Source: CAYPHY01 sp964410625 (GTDB lineage: Bacteria > Chloroflexota > Anaerolineae > Promineifilales > Promineifilaceae). From it: a stretch of DNA of 64,000 bases. The stretch is taken from NCBI GenBank assembly GCA_964410625.1, contig CAYPHY010000007.1, positions 1-64,000 of the forward strand. The letters are read 5' to 3'. The notes under the pieces are model-generated. The model was not told the origin of the DNA. It worked only from the letters and a program-made list of their open reading frames with translations, and did not search any database. Each line of letters starts with the position of its first letter. Position 1 is the first letter of the stretch. Of the stretch, positions 16,801-24,164 are shown in pieces. The translations under genes were made by a program, and so were the position numbers.

Positions 16801-17208
16801 GTGAATTACAAAAATTTTGAGGAGTGGGTGGCACAGGTTCCAGAGAGTATTAAGAGGGATTCTTTGTGGGAGTTTTCGACTTACCGCCACGCGCTTTTTC
16901 TAGCGGACCTGGCGTGGAAAGATGGAGAGAAGTTTTTGGCGGATGTACGTGGAAAGGCGATTGCCTGGCAATTGTTGGATAGTGCCGGTTCAGTGGCTGC
17001 CAACATCGAAGAAGGATATGGTCGAGGCTTTGGCAAAGATTATGCTCGATTCTTACGGATTGCGCTTGGTTCTGCCAGCGAGACTCGTGGTTGGTATTAT
17101 CGCGGCCGTCACATTCTTGAAACCTCTGTTTTAGAACATAGGCTTGGCCTTCTCAACGACATCATTGCCAGCCTGGTCCTCGTCTCCGAACAACAACGCC
17201 GCCTCTAA
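16801..17208 (+). CDS. Four-helix-bundle protein (S23/IVP family)
   Basis: 135 aa, GTG start. Matches the family known from 23S rRNA intervening sequences and from free-standing genes: FRAYRHAL-like STYRHALFLADLAWK, then SAGSVAANIEEGYGRGFGKDYARFLRIALGSASETRGWY, the most conserved stretch, and a final helix. Function is unknown; the fold packs as pentamers in solved homologues and is proposed to bind nucleic acid. The gene sits between the response regulator and kinase genes and is flanked by inverted degenerate repeats, suggesting insertion of a small mobile or repeat-associated unit into a two-component operon. A weak GGAGGATAG precedes the start. Confidence 0.85.
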   Translation: MNYKNFEEWVAQVPESIKRDSLWEFSTYRHALFLADLAWKDGEKFLADVRGKAIAWQLLDSAGSVAANIEEGYGRGFGKDYARFLRIALGSASETRGWYYRGRHILETSVLEHRLGLLNDIIASLVLVSEQQRRL

Positions 17209-17214
17209 CTCATC

Positions 17215-17251
17215 TACCACCTGCCACTTGCCACCTGCCACTTGCCACCTG
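17215..17251. repeat. Right arm of 'ccacttgccacctg' repeat flanking the four-helix gene
   Basis: Units complementary to those at 16728-16775 lie between the four-helix gene and the kinase ATG at 17263. Short traces of the same word occur inside the methyltransferase gene at about 26070-26087. Confidence 0.75.
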
Positions 17252-17262
17252 AACCAATCACC

Positions 17263-18879
17263 ATGACCACTCATTCATCCACCCCCCTCCTCATCACCTC
17301 AGCCCTTTCCCGGCAGCACGGCAACCAGGTCGCGCTGGATCGGGTCAGTTTTGCTGTCTATGGCGGAGAGGTGGTGGGGCTGGCCGAACGGGCAGGGACG
17401 GGTAAAAACACCTTGCTCAACATGCTCTCCGGCCTGAAACCGCCGGACAGCGGCTTCATCACCTTTAACGGCCGTCGCCTGCAATGGCCCTTCCATCCTC
17501 GCGAATTGGGGATTAACTTCATCTTTCAGGAGCCGGTGCTCGCCGACATGCTCGACGTGACCAGCAACATCTTCCTCGGCCAGGAGATCAACTTCTCGCT
17601 CTTCGGCCGGGGGTTGCCCGTACCAAACCAGCGCAAAATGGAGCAGGAAGCCGCCCGTCTACTGGCCGCCCTTGACCTGCGCCTCCCATCATTACACGAA
17701 AAGGTCGCTGATCTATCCGAGGAACAACGGCAGCTCATCTCTATTGCCCAGGTAATGGTGCGGCCGGCCAGGCTGACGATTATTGACAGTCCTGGCCGGA
17801 TGCTCAGCTTACCCTACCAGGAAAAGCTGCTCCATCTGATCCGCAGCTGGCAGGCGGAGGGGCGTGGTGTGCTGTTCAGCAGCACCAACCTCGACCATCT
17901 CTTCGCCGTCGCCGACCGCATTTTGGTGTTGCGCGACGGCCGTCTCGTCGCCAACGTCCGCACTGATGAAACCAACCGCGAAGAAATTGTCGCTGCACTG
18001 GTGGGAACGGCCGAACGGGAACAATATACCCCGGTCATTTGGGCATTAGACAGCTACTACCGCGCCCGCCAACAAGCGGAAACGCTACGCCACAACCAGA
18101 TGTTGCTCGAACGAGACCTGGCCGCCCAGGACAGCCTCAACCGCCAGCTACTCGACCAACTCGCCACCCAGGTACAGGCGTTGGACAGTGCCAATCTCGC
18201 CTTGCAAGACGCCCAACGCCGCCTGCTGACCGAACGCGAGGAGGAGCGCAAACATCTGGCGCGAGAACTCCACGACCAGCTCATCCAGGACTTGCTGAGC
18301 CTTAATTATGAACTGGAGGAGATAGCGGAACAGGCCGGAGATGCGCCGACCCTGGTGGAGGATGTGGGTGAAATCCGCCACAGCATTCGCCAACTGGTAG
18401 ACGACCTGCGGCGCATTTGCGGCAATTTACGGCCGCCAACCATTGACAGCCTGGGCATCGGCGCGGCCCTGCAATCTCACCTGCGCGAATGGAGCGAGCG
18501 CACCGGCATTGAAGCAAAGCTGGTGTTTGATGAAAGCTATGGCCGCCTGCCCGAAGCCATCGAACTCTCCATCTTTCGCATTGTCCAGGAGGGGTTGAAC
18601 AACGTCTGGAAACACGCCAACGCCAGTGAAGTGGTGGTCTCGTTGCAACACACCTCACCGCGCATGTTGCTGGTCGCCATTGCCGACAATGGGGATGGGT
18701 TGGCCGGTGGGTTTGATCTGGCTTCGCTCGGCCGCAGCGGGCATTATGGCTTGCTAGGCGTCAGCGAACGGGTGGCGTTGATGGGCGGCCGTCTCAGCTT
18801 CCAAAACCAACGCGGTGGTGGTCTCCTCCTGCGCGTCGAGATTCCCCATCCCCGGTTGGATATGTCTGAGGTGAATTAA
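17263..18879 (+). CDS. Histidine kinase fused to a degenerate ABC ATPase domain
   Basis: 538 aa from the ATG at 17263, no signal peptide or membrane segment. Residues 8-245 are an RbsA/XylG-type ABC fold with key residues changed: P-loop ExxGxGKNT (42-50, Ser to Asn49), signature LSEEQ (151-155, Gly-Gly lost), Walker B IIDS (catalytic Glu to Ser176) and H-loop His to Thr208. The P-loop Lys48 remains, so nucleotide may bind without hydrolysis. A coiled coil (about 270-330) leads to a HisKA_3 dimerisation domain with ELHDQL, phospho-acceptor His337. The ATPase domain has the N-box EGLNN (443-447), DNGDGL and GLLGVSER. I infer the ABC-like domain senses the divergent sugar transporter. Partner of the upstream REC-HTH-REC regulator. 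Confidence 0.9.
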   Translation: MTTHSSTPLLITSALSRQHGNQVALDRVSFAVYGGEVVGLAERAGTGKNTLLNMLSGLKPPDSGFITFNGRRLQWPFHPRELGINFIFQEPVLADMLDVTSNIFLGQEINFSLFGRGLPVPNQRKMEQEAARLLAALDLRLPSLHEKVADLSEEQRQLISIAQVMVRPARLTIIDSPGRMLSLPYQEKLLHLIRSWQAEGRGVLFSSTNLDHLFAVADRILVLRDGRLVANVRTDETNREEIVAALVGTAEREQYTPVIWALDSYYRARQQAETLRHNQMLLERDLAAQDSLNRQLLDQLATQVQALDSANLALQDAQRRLLTEREEERKHLARELHDQLIQDLLSLNYELEEIAEQAGDAPTLVEDVGEIRHSIRQLVDDLRRICGNLRPPTIDSLGIGAALQSHLREWSERTGIEAKLVFDESYGRLPEAIELSIFRIVQEGLNNVWKHANASEVVVSLQHTSPRMLLVAIADNGDGLAGGFDLASLGRSGHYGLLGVSERVALMGGRLSFQNQRGGGLLLRVEIPHPRLDMSEVN

Positions 18880-18901
18880 TCGTTACGCCAATACACCCTA
18901 T

Positions 18902-19587
18902 TTATCCACGCCACTCATCGCGCAGAATACCCATGCACACCAGATCATCGTAGGAGCCATTGCTCCAGGTGTGTTCCCGCAGCCGTCCCTCCTCCACGAA
19001 TCCACAGGCACCGTAGGCGCGTTGGGCGCGTTCATTGCGGCCATTGACCTTCAACCAGACGCGCCGGAAATTCTGCTGCTCAAAGGCATAGTTGAGCAAG
19101 AGGGTGATCGCCTCGCGGCCGTACCCCTTCCCCCAATACGCTTTGTCGCCGATGGTGATCCCTAGCTCGCAATGACGGGCGGTGTTGTCCTCGCCAAAGA
19201 GGGCACACTGGCCGATCAGCTCCCCGTCCGCTTCAATCGCAAAGCCCATTCCATCACGGCCGCCGCGCCCCAAGTCCGCCTCATACTGCGCCTGCAACCG
19301 CGCCAACGACTGTGGCATCGGCGGATCGCCGCCTCCCGCCAACTCTACCTCCATATCATTATTAAACGCCCACAGCCGCGGCAAATCCTCCCGCTCAATC
19401 GCCCGTAANNNNNNNNNNNNNNNNNNNNNNNNNNNNNNNNNNNNNNNNNNNNNNNNNNNNNNNNNNNNNNNNNNNNNNNNNNNNNNNNNNNNNNNNNNNN
19501 NNNNNNNNTATCATTATTAAACGCCCACAGCCGCGGCAAATCCTCCCGCTCAATCGCCCGTAAGAAGATCCGTTCTCCGATAAGCAT
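18902..19587 (-). CDS. GNAT N-acetyltransferase (RimJ/RimL type), interrupted by a false gap
   Basis: The C-terminal part (18902-19384) has the GNAT core: IGQCALFGEDNTARHCELGITIGDKAYWGKGYGREAITLLLNYAF, the acetyl-CoA loop, and VNGRNERAQRAYGACGFVEEGRLREH. The N-terminal part (19564-19587 and the duplicated block) reads MLIGERIFLRAIEREDLPRLWAFNND. The coding sequence is split by 100 N plus a second copy of 55 bp. Removing 155 bp restores one uninterrupted 176-aa frame, the usual length for RimJ/RimL-type enzymes. As sequenced it looks broken, but that is an assembly effect. It probably acetylates an amino group of a protein or small molecule; the substrate is unknown. Confidence 0.85.
19409..19508. 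other. Assembly gap of 100 N with 55-bp duplicated flanks
   Basis: 19354-19408 and 19509-19563 are the same 55 bases, ending and starting exactly at the N run. The contigs therefore overlap and no sequence is missing. Confidence 0.95.
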
Positions 19588-19604
19588 GTTGCTCTGGCCT
19601 CGAC

Positions 19605-19883
19605 CTACGTTCCGTGAGCTTCCATATAAGCTCTAAGGAGCGCATTAATCTTTGTTTGGTAGCCACGTCCCTGTGACCGAAACCATTCCAAAACATCACC
19701 GTCAATTCGCAACGTCACTTGTTGTTTTGTCGGAGTTGGTTTTAATCCACGTCGTACGACTGCTTTCGCGAACATTTCAGGAGTTATCTCAGGAATATCA
19801 GAAAAATCGATATCTTCGTCCTGGATTGCGTGAAACCGTTCCCAATCAGTCAAAGATTCGTTTGTAGTATTCGATTTCTTCAT
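19605..19883 (-). CDS. brnA: BrnA-type antitoxin
   Basis: 92-aa antitoxin of a type II module. The central ITPEMFAKAVVRRGLKPTPTKQQVTLRIDGDVLEWFRSQGRGYQTKINALLRAYMEAH is the ribbon-helix-helix-like BrnA C-terminus, which binds the operator as a dimer. The acidic N-terminal part (DEDIDFSDIPEI) wraps the toxin. The start codon lies inside the toxin gene (38-nt overlap), the normal toxin-first order of brnTA. In known systems BrnA alone represses the operon, and toxin binding aids this. Composition is more AT-rich than the flanking genes, consistent with transfer. Confidence 0.88.
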   Translation of the reverse strand: MKKSNTTNESLTDWERFHAIQDEDIDFSDIPEITPEMFAKAVVRRGLKPTPTKQQVTLRIDGDVLEWFRSQGRGYQTKINALLRAYMEAHGT

Positions 19884-20121
19884 ATCTCGTTGCCCTTCTT
19901 GCAGAGATTATCCTTATGGCATCTCTACGTTCTGTATATACAACAGCAATTACTTCACCTCTCAGAACACCCAGAGAGATAAAACGCGGCTCACCATAAT
20001 CAAAGCGATTATCTTCAACCGTAACAATATCGCCATCAAAAATAACCACGGCGTCATTGAAATCAATTGTGTGCCTACGGATATTAATTAAACGCTTGTT
20101 TTCATCCCACTCGAATTGCAT
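19846..20121 (-). CDS. brnT: BrnT-type ribonuclease toxin
   Basis: 91-aa RelE-like RNase that cuts mRNA in BrnT systems. The opening MQFEWDENKRLINIRRHTIDFNDAVVIFDGD is diagnostic, followed by RFISLGVLRGEVIAVVYTERRDAIRIISARRATRYEEIEYY, which contains the Arg/Glu residues needed for activity. The ATG at 20121 is six bases after a TATAAT on the same strand with TTGGCG 17 bp further up, so the transcript may be leaderless. No ribosome-binding site precedes the start. Followed by the overlapping antitoxin gene. Confidence 0.9.
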   Translation of the reverse strand: MQFEWDENKRLINIRRHTIDFNDAVVIFDGDIVTVEDNRFDYGEPRFISLGVLRGEVIAVVYTERRDAIRIISARRATRYEEIEYYKRIFD

Positions 20122-20126
20122 ACATC

Positions 20127-20155
20127 ATTATAACTACAACTTGTCACTACGCCAA
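20127..20155 (-). promoter_or_regulatory. Promoter of brnTA
   Basis: On the minus strand TTGGCG (20155-20150), a 17-bp spacer, then perfect TATAAT (20132-20127). The expected transcription start falls at or next to the brnT ATG at 20121. Confidence 0.55.
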
Positions 20156-20172
20156 TGAATACGATTCAATCT

Positions 20173-20186
20173 GCTCGATATCGAGC
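20173..20186. promoter_or_regulatory. 14-bp perfect palindrome GCTCGATATCGAGC
   Basis: Perfect palindrome 18 bp upstream of the brnTA -35 hexamer and 72 bp upstream of the MFS gene start. Candidate operator for either divergent unit; no other copy was noticed in the window. Confidence 0.4.
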
Positions 20187-20257
20187 TTGATCTTAGTGTA
20201 TTCACTTTCCAGCTGGTGCTTTTCTAGCATATAATCAATTCCTCTCAGAGGATGATT

Positions 20258-21724
20258 ATGCAAAAAGATGGTATCCCTCGCCGCCATTTAATTCTCTATG
20301 CTGCTGGCTCACTAGGCACAGCCCTATCGTATCAAGCCTTCTCAACCTATATCCAGTTCCTCTACATTGATATCCTCGGTCTGCGTGCCGCATGGGTGGG
20401 GATTGTCTGGTCGGTCTATGGGCTGTGGAATGCGATCAATGACCCGTTGGCCGGTTACTGGTCAGACCGGACGCAAACGCGCTTCGGCCGTCGCATCCCC
20501 TGGATCGCTACCCTCTTCATCCCTCTCTCCATCACTTTCTATCTGCTGTGGTTCCCCTTTCAAGATGGCTTATTGGCTACAGGAAGCAGTAGCCTGTTGA
20601 TTTATTTCCTGCTGATCGTCCTCGGCTTCGACTTCCTGTGGACACTGGTGGTGATGAACTGGACGGCGCTCTTCCCGGAGATGGTCCCTGACGAAAAGAC
20701 CCGTGCTACCGTCTCCGGCTGGCGACAAGTCTTTTCACTAGTGGGGCTACTGGTCGGCGTCGCCCTGCCGCCGGTCCTCGCCGGAGAGGATTGGAGCAAT
20801 CGCGGCTCGATGGCTTTATTGTTGGCAGTGGTAACGGCCGTCTCCTTCGCGCTCTCCCTCCTCGGCAGCCGCGAACGGCCGGAGTTCCGCCACGACCAAT
20901 CCCCACCCTTCCGCGAGGCACTCCGCGCCACTCTTGCCAACCGTGACTTCCGCTTCTTCCTCGCCGCCAACTTGATGATCCAGTTTGTCTTTCTGGCGTT
21001 GGCCTCGTCCATTCCTTTCTATGCGAAATATGCGCTGCTCATTCAAGGAGACTGGAGACTGGGTGATTTGATACTGGATGCAGCGACGCAGAACTCCTTG
21101 TTGTTGGGGATGACGTTTATCGTCGCACTTCCGATGATGGCTTTTTGGACCTGGTTGGCCCGCAGGCGGGGGGCATGGTGGACGTTGCGTCTCTGTTGCC
21201 TGACGGGCGCATTTACCCTGCTCTTCTTCTTCCTCCCCACCACCTTCCCCGGCGGACTGGCCGTCGCCGTCGCCTTTGGCCTCAGTCTCGCCGGGCTGCT
21301 GATGCTCACCGACCTGCTGATTGCCGATGTCTGCGACGCCGACGAACTGCATACCGGCGCTCGCCGCGAAGGGCTATACTTCGGCATCAACGGCCTGGTC
21401 ATCCGCCTGGCGTTCACCATTCAGGGGATCATCACCGCCATCATCCTCACCACCAGCGGCTACGTCGCCCCCACGGCCGCCACCCTCTATCCTCCACAAC
21501 CGGCCGCGGCCGTCTTCGGCATCCGCCTGATGACCGCCGGCATCCCCGTCCTGGCCCTGCTCCTCGCCTTCTGGTTCTTGCGTGGTTATTCGTTGCGGGG
21601 GGAACGGTTAGCGGCCGTGCAAGAGGAGTGTTTTTCGTTGCATGAGTTGAAGCGGGCGGCACTTGAGCCGGAATTTTTTGAGGGGCTACGCGATCCCGAC
21701 CCAGGACGAGAGGTGTCCTTGTGA
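20258..21724 (+). CDS. MFS transporter, GPH (sugar-cation symporter) type
   Basis: 488-aa permease with 12 predicted helices. The family-defining cytoplasmic motif after helix 2, NDPLAGYWSDRTQTRFGRRIPWI, lies near residues 60-83. The LTDLLIADVCDADELHTGARREGLYFG segment of GPH/MelB-like carriers is found in the second half. The ATG at 20258 is chosen over the one at 20252 because AGAGG stands six bases before it. Expected role is uptake of a glycoside or other small solute with H+ or Na+. It is divergent from brnTA and has no adjacent glycosidase. A PIN-domain remnant begins right at its stop. Confidence 0.85.
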   Translation: MQKDGIPRRHLILYAAGSLGTALSYQAFSTYIQFLYIDILGLRAAWVGIVWSVYGLWNAINDPLAGYWSDRTQTRFGRRIPWIATLFIPLSITFYLLWFPFQDGLLATGSSSLLIYFLLIVLGFDFLWTLVVMNWTALFPEMVPDEKTRATVSGWRQVFSLVGLLVGVALPPVLAGEDWSNRGSMALLLAVVTAVSFALSLLGSRERPEFRHDQSPPFREALRATLANRDFRFFLAANLMIQFVFLALASSIPFYAKYALLIQGDWRLGDLILDAATQNSLLLGMTFIVALPMMAFWTWLARRRGAWWTLRLCCLTGAFTLLFFFLPTTFPGGLAVAVAFGLSLAGLLMLTDLLIADVCDADELHTGARREGLYFGINGLVIRLAFTIQGIITAIILTTSGYVAPTAATLYPPQPAAAVFGIRLMTAGIPVLALLLAFWFLRGYSLRGERLAAVQEECFSLHELKRAALEPEFFEGLRDPDPGREVSL

Positions 21725-21726
21725 CC

Positions 21727-21807
21727 TTGCTACTGCTAGTCACTGCGAACGTCTCCGATTTTGCCCATTTTCAAGACCTGGAAATTGTAGATTGGTGGAA
21801 AGAATAA
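21727..21807 (+). pseudogene. C-terminal remnant of a PIN-domain (VapC-like) toxin
   Basis: Reading from 21727 gives LLLLVTANVSDFAHFQDLEIVDWWKE then TAA. This fits the end of VapC proteins (LvTrNvrDF...L.v.dW), including the last conserved Asp and the closing Trp. Nothing upstream belongs to a PIN domain, because the MFS gene occupies that space. It is therefore a 26-codon decayed end. The rest of the gap to 21918 shows no gene, only a short open stretch of unknown origin. Confidence 0.45.
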
Positions 21808-21918
21808 CTCTATTTGTATGGCTTGAGAGTAGTTGACCTCGGTGCTGCCGACCGGCTGATTGAGGTGACGGCTGCGTTGGTTCCGACGGTTTGGTATATT
21901 CACTAAGAATGAACCGGA

Positions 21919-23250
21919 CTAATCTTGGGCGCACCTAAACCCAATGAGATTACTACTGCTTTCCGGGTCAAGTTTGTTGCGCCGAGCAGAGCGCACACTA
22001 TCACCGCGACGATCCCATGCTCCCCCTCGAAGCACACGAGCTACACGAGCTGTCGGGCCTCTAGGATTTAGAGTCAACGAATTCTCGTAATAACTTTGGT
22101 CAAACCAATCATAAACCCACTCGGTAATATTTCCCGCCATATCCATTGCCCCAAATGGACTGGCGCCACTTAGGTAACTTCCAACTTCAGCTGTCCCCCC
22201 AACACAGATTCCGAGGTTGGCGCGATCACATGTTGGTTCCTCATTTCCCCAAGGGTATTGAAAGTTGGCTGTACCCCGTGCTGCATACTCCCATTCTGCC
22301 TCCGTTGGCAAACGTGCATCCCGCCACCTACAAAATGCATCAGCATCACCCCAGGTAACTAGAACCACAGGATGCTTATCCAGCCCATCTATATCGCTGG
22401 ACGGCCCAGAAGGATGCATCCAGTTAGCTCCTTCAACCATCTCTGATTCACTTTGTTTGCCTGTTACAACGCTCCCACTGCCTCTTTGTTCGGCAGTTGT
22501 TATATACCCTGTATCTCTGACGAACTCGGAAAACTGCAAGTTTGTAACTTCCATCTGGTCAAGCCAGAAAGCATCCAACGACACTTCATGTTTCGGAGCT
22601 TCACCTTCTGATAACCTTTCGATATCACCTATATCATTTCCCATTAAAAACGATCCAGCCGGAATATATACCTGCGTTACTGGTAGGCCTCCAGATAAGG
22701 TTAATATCCGTGTGTCAATAACTTGGAGCGGAGAAGTCGGTGTTATCGTCGGTATCAAGGTTGGTATATAGGCCGGTTGTTCAGTCGTCGCAGGCAGTAT
22801 GAGTGAAGATGCGGGTGTTTCGGCCGTTTTCTCAACGCCCTCCTCCGCAACACTACTATTCCGTGTAATCGTTCCAGTTGGTTCACCACTATTTCCCAAT
22901 CCAGGGAACGCTCGTGATAGCCAAATCGCAATGATAGCAATTAAGGTAAAAATAGCTACCGAAGCTAAAACATAATCTCGATTAAAGAATTCCTTTATAC
23001 GCTCTGGTCTTGGTAACTCAGGTTCATTCTGTCCTATGACGGGCCTCAGGCGATGTATCTCAGTTTTTAACTCAGGCAAACGATTCCGTCGCCTGAGGTA
23101 AATAACTAATTCCCTAGCTTTTGCTTCTTTTCCCTCTCCACCCAAACTGTCGTAATCAACACCCAGGTCATGACAGAGCGTATGTATCTCCTCAAATGAG
23201 AAATGATTGATAAGAAGCTCACGTAAGTAAATCTCTAACTTGGGCGACAT
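21919..23250 (-). CDS. Membrane protein with EAD-like N-terminus and FGE-like domain
   Basis: 443 aa. Residues 1-65 (LRELLINHFSFEEIHTLCHDLGVDYDSL...ARELVIYLRRRNRLPELKTEIHRLRP) resemble the small helical effector-associated domains of bacterial conflict and signalling proteins. A membrane helix lies near 95-115, then a Thr/Pro linker. An FGE/SUMF1-fold domain follows at about 200-443: VYIPAGSFLMGND, LDAFWLDQMEVTN, PVVLVTWGDADAFCRW, RLPTEAEWEYAARG, GNITEWVYDWF, VLRGGAWDRRGDSVRSARR. The paired active-site Cys of true formylglycine enzymes are absent from that last block, so formylglycine formation is unlikely. The ATG at 23250 begins the recognisable domain. More AT-rich than its neighbours. Confidence 0.78.
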   Translation of the reverse strand: MSPKLEIYLRELLINHFSFEEIHTLCHDLGVDYDSLGGEGKEAKARELVIYLRRRNRLPELKTEIHRLRPVIGQNEPELPRPERIKEFFNRDYVLASVAIFTLIAIIAIWLSRAFPGLGNSGEPTGTITRNSSVAEEGVEKTAETPASSLILPATTEQPAYIPTLIPTITPTSPLQVIDTRILTLSGGLPVTQVYIPAGSFLMGNDIGDIERLSEGEAPKHEVSLDAFWLDQMEVTNLQFSEFVRDTGYITTAEQRGSGSVVTGKQSESEMVEGANWMHPSGPSSDIDGLDKHPVVLVTWGDADAFCRWRDARLPTEAEWEYAARGTANFQYPWGNEEPTCDRANLGICVGGTAEVGSYLSGASPFGAMDMAGNITEWVYDWFDQSYYENSLTLNPRGPTARVARVLRGGAWDRRGDSVRSARRNKLDPESSSNLIGFRCAQD

Positions 23251-23366
23251 ATCACTTTCCCATGCTAAGCTGGCTGCACGGCAATTATGATATGTCACCC
23301 ATCCTGGATAGGCAAGATTACGCGCCCATTTGGGGAATGATTTGAGCTGGCTTTGGGTGGCCAAGA

Positions 23367-23430
23367 CAACAACGGATAGAAATAAACGGATAGCTCGCTT
23401 CCCATCCGTTTATTTCTCCATCCGTTGTAG
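23367..23430. repeat. Intergenic hairpin repeat, 'caacggat' family
   Basis: acaacggatagaaataaacggat pairs with atccgtttatttctccatccgttgt. Relatives lie at 35556-35628 and 40210-40275. It sits in the divergent space between the FGE-like gene and abrB/vapC. Confidence 0.75.
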
Positions 23431-23501
23431 ACTTTTGATGTAGCATAAATTCACAATTCGTATATACTCTAAGACCAATCGTATAGAAAGCGAGGCAAAA
23501 G

Positions 23502-23768
23502 ATGACCACAGCAACCATGTCAGCAAAAGGGTGGGTTGTCATTCCCAAAGCGATTCGAGAGAAGTATGATCTCACGCCGGGCAGAAAGGTGCAGGTGATA
23601 GATTATGGGGGAAAGATATGGATCGTTCCCTTATCAGAAAACCCGGTAAAAGCGATGTATGGAATGCTAAAAGGCAGCAAACTGACCACCGAACGATTGC
23701 TTGAGGAAAAACGTGCGGAATTGGAAAGAGAAGAGGCGAAAATTGAACGGCTTGTACGTGCTGGATAG
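23502..23768 (+). CDS. AbrB/MazE-type antitoxin
   Basis: 88 aa. N-terminal swapped-hairpin DNA-binding domain (MSAKGWVVIPKAIREKYDLTPGRKVQVIDYGGKIWIVPL), with a charged helical tail (LEEKRAELEREEAKIERL) that would bind the toxin. A ribosome-binding site GAGGCAAAAG precedes the ATG. It overlaps the following PIN toxin gene by 26 nt, the standard vapBC arrangement. Expected to repress its own promoter. Confidence 0.88.
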   Translation: MTTATMSAKGWVVIPKAIREKYDLTPGRKVQVIDYGGKIWIVPLSENPVKAMYGMLKGSKLTTERLLEEKRAELEREEAKIERLVRAG

Positions 23769-24159
23769 CTTTGCCTGGTTGGCCTATCTTCGCGCCGAAC
23801 CCGGCGGTGCTCATGTTCTCGAATTGCTTGATCGCATCTATGAGGAGGATGATGATGCGGAAGCATTGATGAGCCTGATCAATTTGGGCGAAGTTTTATA
23901 TGCTATCGAGCGTGAAGATGGGCCAAGTCTTGCCGTATCGGCGTTGGCCGAACTGGATGAGTCGCCTATTCAGTTGGTGGGGATAACCAGGGAGCGTGTG
24001 CTAGCGGCCGCACACCTCAAGGCCAACTACCGCATCTCCTACGCCGACGCCTTTGCCGCTGCCCTGTGCGAAGAGTTAGAGGCCACGCTACTGACCGGCG
24101 ATCCAGAGTTCCGCGCCCTCGAACAGCGCATCAACATTGAGTGGCTCGCCCAGAGATAA
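23743..24159 (+). CDS. vapC: VapC-type PIN-domain ribonuclease toxin
   Basis: 138 aa from the TTG at 23743, which has AGAGG six bases upstream inside the antitoxin gene; the frame also opens at 23701. Acidic metal-binding positions are in place: LDSFAWLAYL (first Asp), NLGEVLYAI (Glu), SYADAFAAAL (Asp) and LLTGDPEFRAL (final Asp). In this family the product cuts tRNA or rRNA when freed from the antitoxin. It is the second gene of the module. Confidence 0.88.
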   Translation: MNGLYVLDSFAWLAYLRAEPGGAHVLELLDRIYEEDDDAEALMSLINLGEVLYAIEREDGPSLAVSALAELDESPIQLVGITRERVLAAAHLKANYRISYADAFAAALCEELEATLLTGDPEFRALEQRINIEWLAQR

Positions 24160-24164
24160 TCTGC

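Noticed and set aside
17242..17262. Upstream TTG start for the ABC-kinase fusion
   Set aside because: It lies in the flanking repeat; the ATG at 17263 begins the domain.
21808..21918. Open stretch VVDLGAADRLIEVTAALVPTVWYIH after the PIN remnant
   Set aside because: Protein-like in composition but has no start codon and no family I recognise; too short to call.
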